NCBI GenBank assembly: GCA_946615495.1
Contig: CAMOHY010000142.1
Location: forward strand, 1 to 6,164
Length of the DNA stretch: 6,164 nt
Reading direction: 5' to 3'
From: an uncultured Clostridia bacterium
GTDB lineage: Bacteria > Bacillota > Clostridia > Christensenellales > Aristaeellaceae
Below are positions 1 to 5,229 of the stretch, one piece after another. The position numbers and the translations under genes were made by a program. The stretch's first letter is position 1. Each line of letters starts with the position of its first letter. A model generated the notes under the pieces. It ran no database searches and had not been told where the DNA came from. It was given only the letters and a program-made list of their open reading frames with translations.

Positions 1-680
1 CCGTGACGGATATCACCTTTGAAGATACCCTGCTCACCGCCGGACAAAGCCAAGAGACCTTTTCCTTTACGGTGCAGCGGCAAGTGGAGCTATACTATCA
101 AATCATTTATCATCAGGACGGCGTCTGGCAGTTTGGCCAGGCCCAGCACTATCTGGATGGAGAGCAGGCGGACGGCACCGTGCTTCCGGGCCGGAAAATG
201 CGCACCCTGGCCCTGCAAACCGGCGGCGACGCCTCCGGCTACGCCATGATTCAGCTGATTACGCTGGAGGAGGGCACGCCCGTTTTCCAGGGAGCCCGCC
301 TGCTGTGCGTTCAGCCCGCCGCGGGCGAAGTGCAGCTCCGGGCGCTGGCCGCCGCTTCCTTCCTGCCAGGCGCCGGGCAGGAGCTGCCCATTCTGATTGA
401 ACACAGCGTGCCCTGCGGCCTCACCGTATCCATCTTAAACGATGAGCGCAGGACCGTGCGCTACCTATCCTATGAGGCCCCCACCCGGCCCCAGCAGCTT
501 TCCCCCGCCGGCAGCACCTTTTCCTGGGATGGGCGTCTTTCCAATGGCGCTCCCGCGCCCGCGGGACAATACACCATTCAAGTGCGCGTCAATATCGGCG
601 GAAGAACCTTTACCGCTCAAAGCGCGCCCTTCGAGCTGCTGACGCTTCAAAGCATATTGGAGCCGGCCTCTGGCGATTAA
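1..680 (+). CDS. C-terminal part of a beta-rich protein with a FlgD-like Ig domain (partial)
   Basis: The frame is open from the left edge to a TAA at 678-680, giving 225 visible residues. A GTG sits at bases 3-5, but there is no ribosome site or signal peptide to support a start there, so the gene most likely begins outside the window. Visible residues 1-105 are alternating polar and hydrophobic beta-type sequence that I cannot assign. Residues from about 108 to 215 resemble an immunoglobulin-like domain of the FlgD_ig type: the stretch FSWDGRLSNGAPAPAGQYTI (about 169-188) matches the family pattern of WDG, a short Asn/Gly turn, then PxGxYxxxV. Such domains usually sit at the C-terminus of secreted or surface proteins. 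No catalytic motif, membrane segment or sorting signal is visible. Function unknown; Ig-like fold likely, partial status likely. Confidence 0.7.
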   Translation, partial: VTDITFEDTLLTAGQSQETFSFTVQRQVELYYQIIYHQDGVWQFGQAQHYLDGEQADGTVLPGRKMRTLALQTGGDASGYAMIQLITLEEGTPVFQGARLLCVQPAAGEVQLRALAAASFLPGAGQELPILIEHSVPCGLTVSILNDERRTVRYLSYEAPTRPQQLSPAGSTFSWDGRLSNGAPAPAGQYTIQVRVNIGGRTFTAQSAPFELLTLQSILEPASGD

Positions 681-721
681 AAACCGTGCGCTTGAGAAAA
701 AAACGCGCATTCCGCCGCTCA

Positions 722-749
722 TTGACAAATCCGCCTCTTCCTGTATAAT
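722..749 (+). promoter_or_regulatory. Sigma-A (sigma-70 type) promoter for the MFS gene
   Basis: A perfect -35 box TTGACA (722-727) and a perfect -10 box TATAAT (744-749) are separated by 16 bases. TG directly precedes the -10 box. Transcription should begin near 756, about 44 bases before the preferred ATG. The promoter lies in the 90-119 base gap after the upstream gene, so the transporter is expected to have its own, strong transcription. The -35 box is part of an 8-base inverted repeat, ATTGACAA (721-728) and TTGTCAAT (770-777), which could be an operator or chance. Confidence 0.85.
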
Positions 750-786
750 AGAACGGAATTCGCAATGAATTGTCAATTTCTCCGAG

Positions 787-792
787 AGAAGG
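787..792 (+). promoter_or_regulatory. Ribosome binding site that selects the ATG at 800
   Basis: AGAAGG at 787-792 lies 7 bases before the ATG at 800-802. It is only one base before the in-frame ATG at 794 and downstream of the in-frame TTG at 770, so it supports 800 as the translation start. Confidence 0.65.
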
Positions 793-799
793 CATGAGG

Positions 800-1987
800 A
801 TGGAGGCGCACAGGAAGGAAAGGATATCCACCTACGCGGTATTTTTGATTTTTAATACCGTGTTTTTTATGATGGACACCACCAATTCCTACTTCAATAT
901 CTATCTGGATCATCTGGGCTTCAGCAAAACCATGATCGGCACCGTCACCAGCGTTTCCAGCCTGGCGGCTATGGTTTGCCAGCCCGTGTTCGGCGCGCTG
1001 ATGGACCGCGCCGGTTCCAGAACGCGGATGCTGCAATTATTCATTCTGACGACGGCCTGCCTGTATCCTCTGGTGCTGCTGAACAGCAGCTTTCTATACA
1101 TTCTTTTGCTTTATACCCTATATTTCATTTTCCGCCGTTTGCAGCCCGCCCTGAACACGGCCTTGACGGTGGAATATGCCGAAGAAAGCGGCAGGGACTA
1201 TGGCCCCATCCGCATGATGGGCGCCGCGGGCTACACGCTGATGATGTTTCTGGTCAGCTTTGTGGCGGGCACAGAAAACGGCACTGTAAAAACGTTTTGG
1301 CTCTACAGCCTCATCTGCCTTGGCAATATCCTGCTGCTGTTTTGGTTCCCGCCCATGCCGGGGCATAACAAGAAGCAGGGAAAAAGCCCGGTGTCTCCCC
1401 TGGTGCTGCTGAAAAACAAAGGCGTGCTGCTGCTGATTTTGTATCATGTTCTAATTGCCACCGCCAACGGCCTGGGGCAAAGCTACTTTCCCATTTACGT
1501 TACCAACGATATGGGGGCCAGCAATTCCATTTACGGCATTATGGTAACAATCGGCTCCATGGTGGAAATACCCTTCCTCTTTCTGGCGGACCGGATCATC
1601 CGCCGTCTTGGCATCCGAAAAACCATGTGCCTGCTGGGAATCATGACCGCCCTTCGCTGGGGCAACTCCTTTTTGGCGGCCAGCACGGGGCAGCTGTTCA
1701 TCACCCAAGGCCTGAATTTTGTTATTATCCTGGAAAACGTCACCATCGCTATCCTCATCAGCCGTCAGGTGCAGCCGGAGGTAAAAACCGTAGCTCAAAC
1801 CCTGGTCGCCACCATTCAAGGGGTCGTGGGCATTTTGATTTCCTCCATGGCGGGCGGCATGCTGGCAGACGCTGTGGGAATTCGCCCCCTGTTTCTCATT
1901 GCCGCCGGGATCGCGCTGTTTACCGCCGTTCTTTTCTTCTTTCTTTTGCACGCAAAAAACAGGGAAATCCTTTCTCCCCAAGCCTGA
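800..1987 (+). CDS. MFS transporter, LacY/nucleoside-symporter-like (MFS_1_like)
   Basis: A polytopic inner-membrane carrier of 395 residues, close to the usual 390-420 for the major facilitator superfamily, with about 12 hydrophobic segments. The loop after helix 2 carries motif A in the form GALMDRAGSRTR, and the matching loop in the second half reads FLADRIIRRLGIRKT. The stretch YGPIRMMGAAGY after helix 4 resembles the YGxxRxxGSxGF signature of the LacY, nucleoside:H+ symporter and phenylpropionate-permease branch. A short cytoplasmic loop (PGHNKKQGKSP) separates the halves. The substrate cannot be read from sequence; proton-coupled uptake of a sugar, nucleoside or small organic acid is typical of the branch. 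The frame is open from a TTG at 770, but ribosome-site spacing favours ATG 800; ATG 794 is an alternative. It has its own promoter and is convergent with the GH3 gene, whose terminator overlaps its last codons. Confidence 0.88.
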   Translation: MEAHRKERISTYAVFLIFNTVFFMMDTTNSYFNIYLDHLGFSKTMIGTVTSVSSLAAMVCQPVFGALMDRAGSRTRMLQLFILTTACLYPLVLLNSSFLYILLLYTLYFIFRRLQPALNTALTVEYAEESGRDYGPIRMMGAAGYTLMMFLVSFVAGTENGTVKTFWLYSLICLGNILLLFWFPPMPGHNKKQGKSPVSPLVLLKNKGVLLLILYHVLIATANGLGQSYFPIYVTNDMGASNSIYGIMVTIGSMVEIPFLFLADRIIRRLGIRKTMCLLGIMTALRWGNSFLAASTGQLFITQGLNFVIILENVTIAILISRQVQPEVKTVAQTLVATIQGVVGILISSMAGGMLADAVGIRPLFLIAAGIALFTAVLFFFLLHAKNREILSPQA

Positions 1988-2016
1988 CGCGGCTTTTCGC
2001 CCTAAGGACTTCCCTG
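1954..2016 (-). terminator. Intrinsic terminator of the GH3 gene, overlapping the MFS 3' end
   Basis: Read on the minus strand, CAGGGAAGTCCTT (2016-2004) can pair along its full 13 bases with AAGGATTTCCCTG (1972-1960), using one G-U wobble, and is followed at once by six T (1959-1954). The 31-base loop holds a nested AAGCC/GGCTT hairpin. It begins 18 bases after the GH3 stop codon. The right end lies in the 47-base gap, and the left 34 bases are MFS coding sequence. On the plus strand the wobble becomes an A-C mismatch and no T-run follows, so it should act mainly on minus-strand transcripts. The loop is longer than usual for an intrinsic terminator. Confidence 0.6.
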
Positions 2017-2034
2017 CATTGATGCGCTATTCTT

Positions 2035-3186
2035 TTACTGAATCCATCCCATACGAATCTTCAGGGCAAGGATGCGCTCCACGCTCTGTTCAATGCGCTC
2101 CATCGTCAATTCCCCCGTATCCAGGGCGCGGCGCACCGCTTGAAGGGCCGCGTCCAAATCGGGCGGCAAAAGCAGGATGTCGGCGCCCGCTTTCAGCGCG
2201 GCCACGGCTTCCTGGCCTTTTTTATAGGACGAGGTAACGGCGCTCATCCGCAGCGAATCCGTAGCCACCACGCCGTCGTAGCCCAATTCTCCCCGCAAAA
2301 GGCCGTTGATGACCTGATTGGAGGTGGAGGCGGGCATATCGTCGCCCACGGAGCGCACGATGGCGTTGGATACGAGAATCATATCCGCTTCTTCTGCGAT
2401 GGCGTCGGCAAAAGGAATGAATTCCAGCGCCCGCATTTCCTCCACTGTTCGGCGGACGGACAGGCTGGATAAGCTGTTGCCCGTTTTTTCGCCGTGGCCG
2501 GGAAAATGGGTAAAGCAGGCCGCCACGCCGCCGCCTTCGAGTCCTTGGGCCATGGCGCGGGAAAGACGCGACACCAGGGCCGGGTCCTCCCCATAGGTCT
2601 GCACGCCCACAGCCGCCCTATCGATTACGGTATCGGCCGGCGGCGCAAAGGTCAAATTAATGCCCAGAGGCGCAAGATAGCCCGCAATCTCCTCTCCGGT
2701 CCGCCGCGCAAGCTGTTCGTCTCCCGCCGCGCCTATTTCCTCCGGCGATGGGGCAAATTCGTAGCCCAGCTTGTTGGCCACGCGGGACATGACGCCGCCT
2801 TCCTCCTCCACCCCGATAAACAGCGGAAAAAGATGGTTTTGGGCCGCCTGGGCGCGCAGCGCCTGGGTGAGCTTAAGAAGCTGCGCCTCCGTTTCGATGT
2901 TTTGGCCAAAGAGCATAACGCCGCCCACGGGATGCTTGGAAAGCGCCACGGCGGGAACGGAAACGGAACGCGCTTCCCCGGTTAAATCCTCCAATGAAAC
3001 AAAAAAAAGCTGGCCGATCTTTTCTTCCTCTGTCATGAGCCGCATCAAAGCCCAAGCCTGCCGCCGGGAATCGGGCGAAGGCTCGTCTTCCTCGTCCTCC
3101 ACCACGAAGCCGCCCGCCTCCGCGTGCGATAGGATAGGCAAACAGAGAAGGACTGCCAACAGCATCCATGAAATCCATCTTTTCAA
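2035..3186 (-). CDS. Secreted GH3 (NagZ-like) protein with degenerate active site
   Basis: A 383-residue protein: signal peptide (residues 1 to about 22-24, MKRWISW, a hydrophobic core, then SHAEA), an acidic linker (28-38), and one glycoside hydrolase family 3 N-terminal TIM-barrel domain (about 45-380). It would act outside the membrane. Family landmarks include KIGQLF (56-61), GGVMLFGQN (88-96), LTFAPPAD (178-185), THFPGHG (226-232) and the nucleophile motif ATDSLRM (Asp310). NagZ enzymes cleave N-acetylglucosamine from cell-wall sugars. Here, however, the usual DQEGGRV reads EEEGGVM (127-133), RSFG reads QTYG, KHFPGHG reads THFPGHG, and the acid/base DSH reads NSL (237-239). Only the nucleophile is kept. 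It may be non-catalytic, use another mechanism, or bind a different ligand. The TTG start is chosen because GGGAGG lies 9 bases upstream and the signal peptide begins there. Probably the last gene after DUF4230. Confidence 0.88.
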   Translation of the reverse strand: MKRWISWMLLAVLLCLPILSHAEAGGFVVEDEEDEPSPDSRRQAWALMRLMTEEEKIGQLFFVSLEDLTGEARSVSVPAVALSKHPVGGVMLFGQNIETEAQLLKLTQALRAQAAQNHLFPLFIGVEEEGGVMSRVANKLGYEFAPSPEEIGAAGDEQLARRTGEEIAGYLAPLGINLTFAPPADTVIDRAAVGVQTYGEDPALVSRLSRAMAQGLEGGGVAACFTHFPGHGEKTGNSLSSLSVRRTVEEMRALEFIPFADAIAEEADMILVSNAIVRSVGDDMPASTSNQVINGLLRGELGYDGVVATDSLRMSAVTSSYKKGQEAVAALKAGADILLLPPDLDAALQAVRRALDTGELTMERIEQSVERILALKIRMGWIQ

Positions 3187-3195
3187 AATGAATTT

Positions 3196-3201
3196 CCTCC
3201 C
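3196..3201 (-). promoter_or_regulatory. Ribosome binding site for the TTG start of the GH3 gene
   Basis: GGGAGG (3201-3196 on the minus strand) is followed by 9 bases and then TTG (3186-3184). The first in-frame ATG is codon 8, inside the signal peptide, so this site argues for the rarer TTG start. Confidence 0.7.
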
Positions 3202-3213
3202 ATTCCATTGATG

Positions 3214-3237
3214 AAAAAAGCGGCGCGTTTACGCCGC
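3214..3237 (-). terminator. Intrinsic terminator or attenuator after DUF4230
   Basis: On the minus strand, GCGGCG (3237-3232) pairs perfectly with CGCCGC (3225-3220) across a 6-base loop and is followed by six T (3219-3214). The DUF4230 stop codon TAA lies in the loop. The GH3 ribosome site begins 13 bases after the T-run, leaving no room for a promoter between them, so partial read-through seems needed to express GH3. Confidence 0.75.
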
Positions 3238-3879
3238 AGTATCTTTCGCGTGCACAAATTGCAGCCGCAGGCTTTCCCCCGTCCATTGACGGAACAGGGC
3301 CTCCAGCTGTTCGCAAACGGCTTCCCACGCCTGCTCCATATACACGGGATCCTCCAAATAGCCCTGGCGGCATGCCTGCTGCTGGTCATTTTGCATTTGC
3401 TGATAGCGGCGCTGGGTGGCAAAGCCCCAAAAATCGTTGGTTTGCGGGTTTCCCGTCACCTGGAAGCTGTCGTAAAGCATACCCGCCTCCGGCACGGCCA
3501 CGGTGAGGCTGTTTTCCTCCGGGGTCAGCGTCACGTCGGCAAGCTTTACGCCCAGCCCGATCTCGTACAGGTACGGCGCGGTCACTTCGCTTACCTTGCC
3601 CAGAAATTTGGCGTTAATTGTGCCCGTCATCATGCCGGTGTCCGTATTGCGAATAGCCACGAGCTCTCCCGCCTTTTCCATTTCATGGGTCAATTGCACG
3701 GCGGCCCTTTGATAATCGATGCGGGGCAGCAGGAGAGACAGCCAATCCTTCAAATACGGCGACAGCACATCCGCCAGAATGATGGCCAGGGCAAGCGTAA
3801 CAATGGCCGCCAGGCGGCGAACCAGCCGGGGAGCGCGCCTTTTTTTCTTTTTTTGTTCCGTAATTCTCTGCTCTGTCAT
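3229..3879 (-). CDS. DUF4230 membrane-anchored protein
   Basis: A 216-residue protein from the ATG at 3879. The N-terminus is very basic (KKKKRRAPRLVRR, residues 10-22), followed by one hydrophobic segment (about 23-40) that should act as an uncleaved anchor with the C-terminal part outside. Residues of about 60-200 resemble DUF4230: a beta-rich core including ELVAIRN (72-78), YLYEIGLGVKLADVTLT (103-119) and SLTVAVPEAGMLYDSF (124-139), then a Gln/Glu-rich helical region. No catalytic residues are recognised; the family's function is unknown. The frame is open upstream to 4095, but the start at 3879 is favoured because it overlaps the stop of the small upstream gene by 4 bp (ATGA) and has GGAAG 7 bases before it; the upstream extension is out-of-frame sequence of that small gene. 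An A7-G-A7 run in the mRNA encodes the Lys cluster. Confidence 0.78.
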   Translation of the reverse strand: MTEQRITEQKKKKRRAPRLVRRLAAIVTLALAIILADVLSPYLKDWLSLLLPRIDYQRAAVQLTHEMEKAGELVAIRNTDTGMMTGTINAKFLGKVSEVTAPYLYEIGLGVKLADVTLTPEENSLTVAVPEAGMLYDSFQVTGNPQTNDFWGFATQRRYQQMQNDQQQACRQGYLEDPVYMEQAWEAVCEQLEALFRQWTGESLRLQFVHAKDTAA

Positions 3880-4043
3880 AGCCATTCTTCCGCCAAAACC
3901 AACAGGTACATGACGCCGCGCACAAGGTTGTACGCAATCGCCGCGTAGCCGATGGCAAGCACAATCCGGTTCCACACGCGAAACCGGGCCCGTCTCCGGC
4001 GTTCCCGGCGGGATGCGGGCTGATAGGAAGGAGCGGGAAGCAT
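3876..4043 (-). CDS. Small single-pass membrane protein (55 aa), coupled to DUF4230
   Basis: A short gene, ATG at 4043-4041 to TGA at 3878-3876. It is preceded by an excellent ribosome site AAAGGAGG (4060-4053) with 9-base spacing, and by a promoter with a 5' leader of about 70 bases. The product begins MLPAPSYQPA, continues with a strongly basic stretch (SRRERRRRARFR, residues 11-22), has one hydrophobic helix (about 27-50, IVLAIGYAAIAYNL through VMYLLVLA) and ends AEEWL. The positive-inside rule puts the N-terminus in the cytoplasm. The stop overlaps the DUF4230 ATG in an ATGA, the usual sign of translational coupling, so the two proteins may interact or be needed in equal amounts. I do not recognise the family. 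Support comes from the ribosome site, the overlap and the membrane-protein composition, not from homology. Confidence 0.72.
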   Translation of the reverse strand: MLPAPSYQPASRRERRRRARFRVWNRIVLAIGYAAIAYNLVRGVMYLLVLAEEWL

Positions 4044-4052
4044 CCAGGCGGG

Positions 4053-4060
4053 CCTCCTTT
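4053..4060 (-). promoter_or_regulatory. Ribosome binding site of the small membrane protein
   Basis: AAAGGAGG (4060-4053) is a near-perfect match to the 16S rRNA anti-Shine-Dalgarno end, 9 bases before ATG 4043. No other minus-strand start is as well placed, which identifies the 55-residue frame as the real gene here. Confidence 0.8.
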
Positions 4061-4117
4061 CGGCAGTTTCTGTCTTTTTGTGACCTGCGTATCATTCTTT
4101 GATCCGCTTTCTTCGCT

Positions 4118-4146
4118 ATTATACAGCAATTTCGACATATTTTCTA
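4118..4146 (-). promoter_or_regulatory. Promoter of the small membrane protein-DUF4230 transcript
   Basis: The -10 box TATAAT (4123-4118) is perfect and preceded by TG. A 17-base spacer leads to a weak -35 box TAGAAA (4146-4141, 4 of 6 matches). Upstream to about 4175 the strand is A/T-rich (AAATATTTCAAAAAAATG), which could serve as an UP element. The 11 bases CTGTATAATAG are identical to those at the MFS promoter. TGTCGAA in the spacer (4137-4131) matches the core of a Spo0A box. Start expected near 4111, about 70 bases before the ATG. Confidence 0.72.
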
Positions 4147-4227
4147 CATTTTTTTGAAATATTTACGTTTTGTTCGCTTTTCCCGGCCTATCATCCCTAT
4201 GAATTGACCAGGAAGGAAAAAAAGACG

Positions 4228-4259
4228 AAAAAAAACCGTGTCCATGCCTGCGGACACGG
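4228..4259 (-). terminator. Intrinsic terminator of the lipid kinase gene
   Basis: On the minus strand, CCGTGTCC (4259-4252) and GGACACGG (4243-4236) form a perfect 8-bp stem around an 8-base loop, followed by eight T (4235-4228). It lies 17 bases after the kinase stop codon. The remaining 233-base gap (4044-4276) holds this terminator, an A/T-rich stretch, the downstream promoter and the leader; no further gene is seen in it. Confidence 0.9.
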
Positions 4260-4276
4260 CTTTTCCCATGGAAAAA

Positions 4277-5143
4277 TCATCTGTGAATCATCAGCGCGCC
4301 AGGCAGCACGCGGGCCACCACTTCTTTTTCCGGCACGATTTCTCCATCGATGTTCACGCGCATATTCGGCGTGGAAAAGGAGACCGATGACGCACGGCAA
4401 TAATGGGTTTCCGGGAAGGTGAGAATCTTTCCCTGCATCAGGCCGATCAGGCGGCTGATTAGATGCCTGCTCTGAATCTTGTCCACCACTACCACTTCCA
4501 GCAGCCCGTCGTCCGCCTTGGCCTCCGGCGCAATGGGAATGCCGCCGCCAATCATGCCGCCGTTGGCCACGCCGACCACGAAGGCGTCTCTGGTCACGCT
4601 TTTGCCGCCGTCCAATGAATAGGTGATGGGCACGGAACGGAAGCGGAACAGCGTTTGCAAAACGCCGTAAAGATAGGGAAGCAGGCCGTGGCAATAGCGC
4701 TTGGCCCGCGCCGCCCAGTCCAGCACGGATACATCAAAGCCCGTGCCGATTTCATTAAGGAACATACGGCCGTTGATCTCCCCCACGTCCGTTTTCCGGG
4801 CCGGATGGGACAGGATGAATTCCAAGGCCTGCTCCGGATGCTTGGGCACGCCTAAGGTTTTAACAAAATCATTGCCCGTGCCCGCCGGAATGATGCCCAG
4901 GGCGCTTTCCGCGTTCAGCATGCCCCGCGCCACCTCCAGCGCCGTTCCGTCTCCGCCGATGGAAAGGACGGTATCCGCTCCCTGCGCGCAGGCCTGCCGG
5001 GCCAGCAGGGTGGCGTGGCCCGGCGCCTTCGTCAGCAGCATGCGGCAGGGAAGCTTTTTCCCTTTCAGCGCCGCCTCAATCTGAACGCCGATAGTCCGTC
5101 CTCTTCCGTTGCCCGCCGTGGGATTGCAGATCGCGTAAATCAT
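4277..5143 (-). CDS. Diacylglycerol kinase-type lipid kinase (YegS/BmrU family)
   Basis: A 288-residue cytosolic or membrane-peripheral kinase, the usual length for the YegS/Rv2252/BmrU family, which phosphorylates a lipid hydroxyl such as that of diacylglycerol with ATP. Features in order: NPTAGNGRG (7-15, nucleotide-binding start), SIGGDGTALEV (61-71, the conserved GGDGT), IPAGTGNDF (85-93), FLNEIGTGFD (128-137), VANGGMIGGG (192-201), DDGLLEVVVV (211-220, with the Asp pair that in relatives helps metal binding) and NIDGE (264-268). All expected motifs are intact, so it should be active; the exact lipid is unknown (phospholipid recycling or lipid-anchor metabolism are likely). The ATG at 5143 fits the family N-terminus, and an in-frame stop lies just upstream. 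The ribosome site is imperfect: GAGGGG is very close, GGAAGG is 13 bases away. No promoter is clear in the 86-base gap after proS. Confidence 0.92.
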   Translation of the reverse strand: MIYAICNPTAGNGRGRTIGVQIEAALKGKKLPCRMLLTKAPGHATLLARQACAQGADTVLSIGGDGTALEVARGMLNAESALGIIPAGTGNDFVKTLGVPKHPEQALEFILSHPARKTDVGEINGRMFLNEIGTGFDVSVLDWAARAKRYCHGLLPYLYGVLQTLFRFRSVPITYSLDGGKSVTRDAFVVGVANGGMIGGGIPIAPEAKADDGLLEVVVVDKIQSRHLISRLIGLMQGKILTFPETHYCRASSVSFSTPNMRVNIDGEIVPEKEVVARVLPGALMIHR

Positions 5144-5186
5144 GTCCCCTCAAGTTCCTTCCATTCACGTATCGTATTTTTCATTG

Positions 5187-5224
5187 AAAAAGCCGCGGAA
5201 AGCGTTTGAAAGCGCCTCCCGCGG
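5187..5224 (-). terminator. Intrinsic terminator of proS
   Basis: On the minus strand, CCGCGG (5224-5219) pairs with CCGCGG (5198-5193). The inner arms GAGGCG and CGCTTT extend this to a 12-bp stem with two G-U pairs around an 8-base loop. C and then five T (5191-5187) follow. It starts 6 bases after the proS stop codon. The lipid kinase downstream shows no clear promoter of its own, so it may depend on read-through. Confidence 0.82.
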
Positions 5225-5229
5225 TTGAA

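Noticed and set aside
687..709. TGCGC/GCGCA inverted repeat after the first gene as a terminator
   Set aside because: The stem is only 5 bp with a 13-base loop and no T-run follows on either strand.
1451..1981. A 176-codon minus-strand frame opposite the MFS gene
   Set aside because: Its composition (Asn, Gly, Gln, His rich) is typical of the complement of hydrophobic membrane-helix codons, it has no motif, and it lies opposite a clear transporter.
3001..3010. An eight-A run in GH3 (T-run in the mRNA, codons CTT TTT TTT) as a frameshift site or disruption
   Set aside because: The reading frame continues through it into conserved family sequence on both sides, so there is no sign of a break; it simply encodes LFF in the KIGQLFF motif.
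2873..3373. A 166-codon minus-strand frame overlapping the start of GH3 and the end of DUF4230
   Set aside because: It runs through the hairpin and two better supported genes in another frame, and its sequence looks like Arg/Gly-rich out-of-frame translation.
3208..3948. A 246-codon plus-strand frame opposite DUF4230
   Set aside because: It is antisense to a gene with a promoter, ribosome site and recognisable domain. Its protein is rich in His/Arg/Gln without domain features and it has no ribosome site.
3683..4138. A 151-codon minus-strand frame beginning at the promoter upstream of the small membrane protein
   Set aside because: Its ATG lies in the promoter, upstream of the expected transcript start, and it overlaps two coupled genes out of frame. 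Its only possible relevance is as the -1 frame after the A-rich slippery run.
4197..4694. A 165-codon minus-strand frame inside the lipid kinase gene and past its terminator
   Set aside because: It is Arg/Gly/His rich, without motifs, in another frame of a gene that has every family motif intact.
5144..5186. A promoter for the lipid kinase in the gap after proS
   Set aside because: TACGAT could be a poor -10 box, but a -35 box at the right distance would fall inside the proS terminator and none is recognisable.
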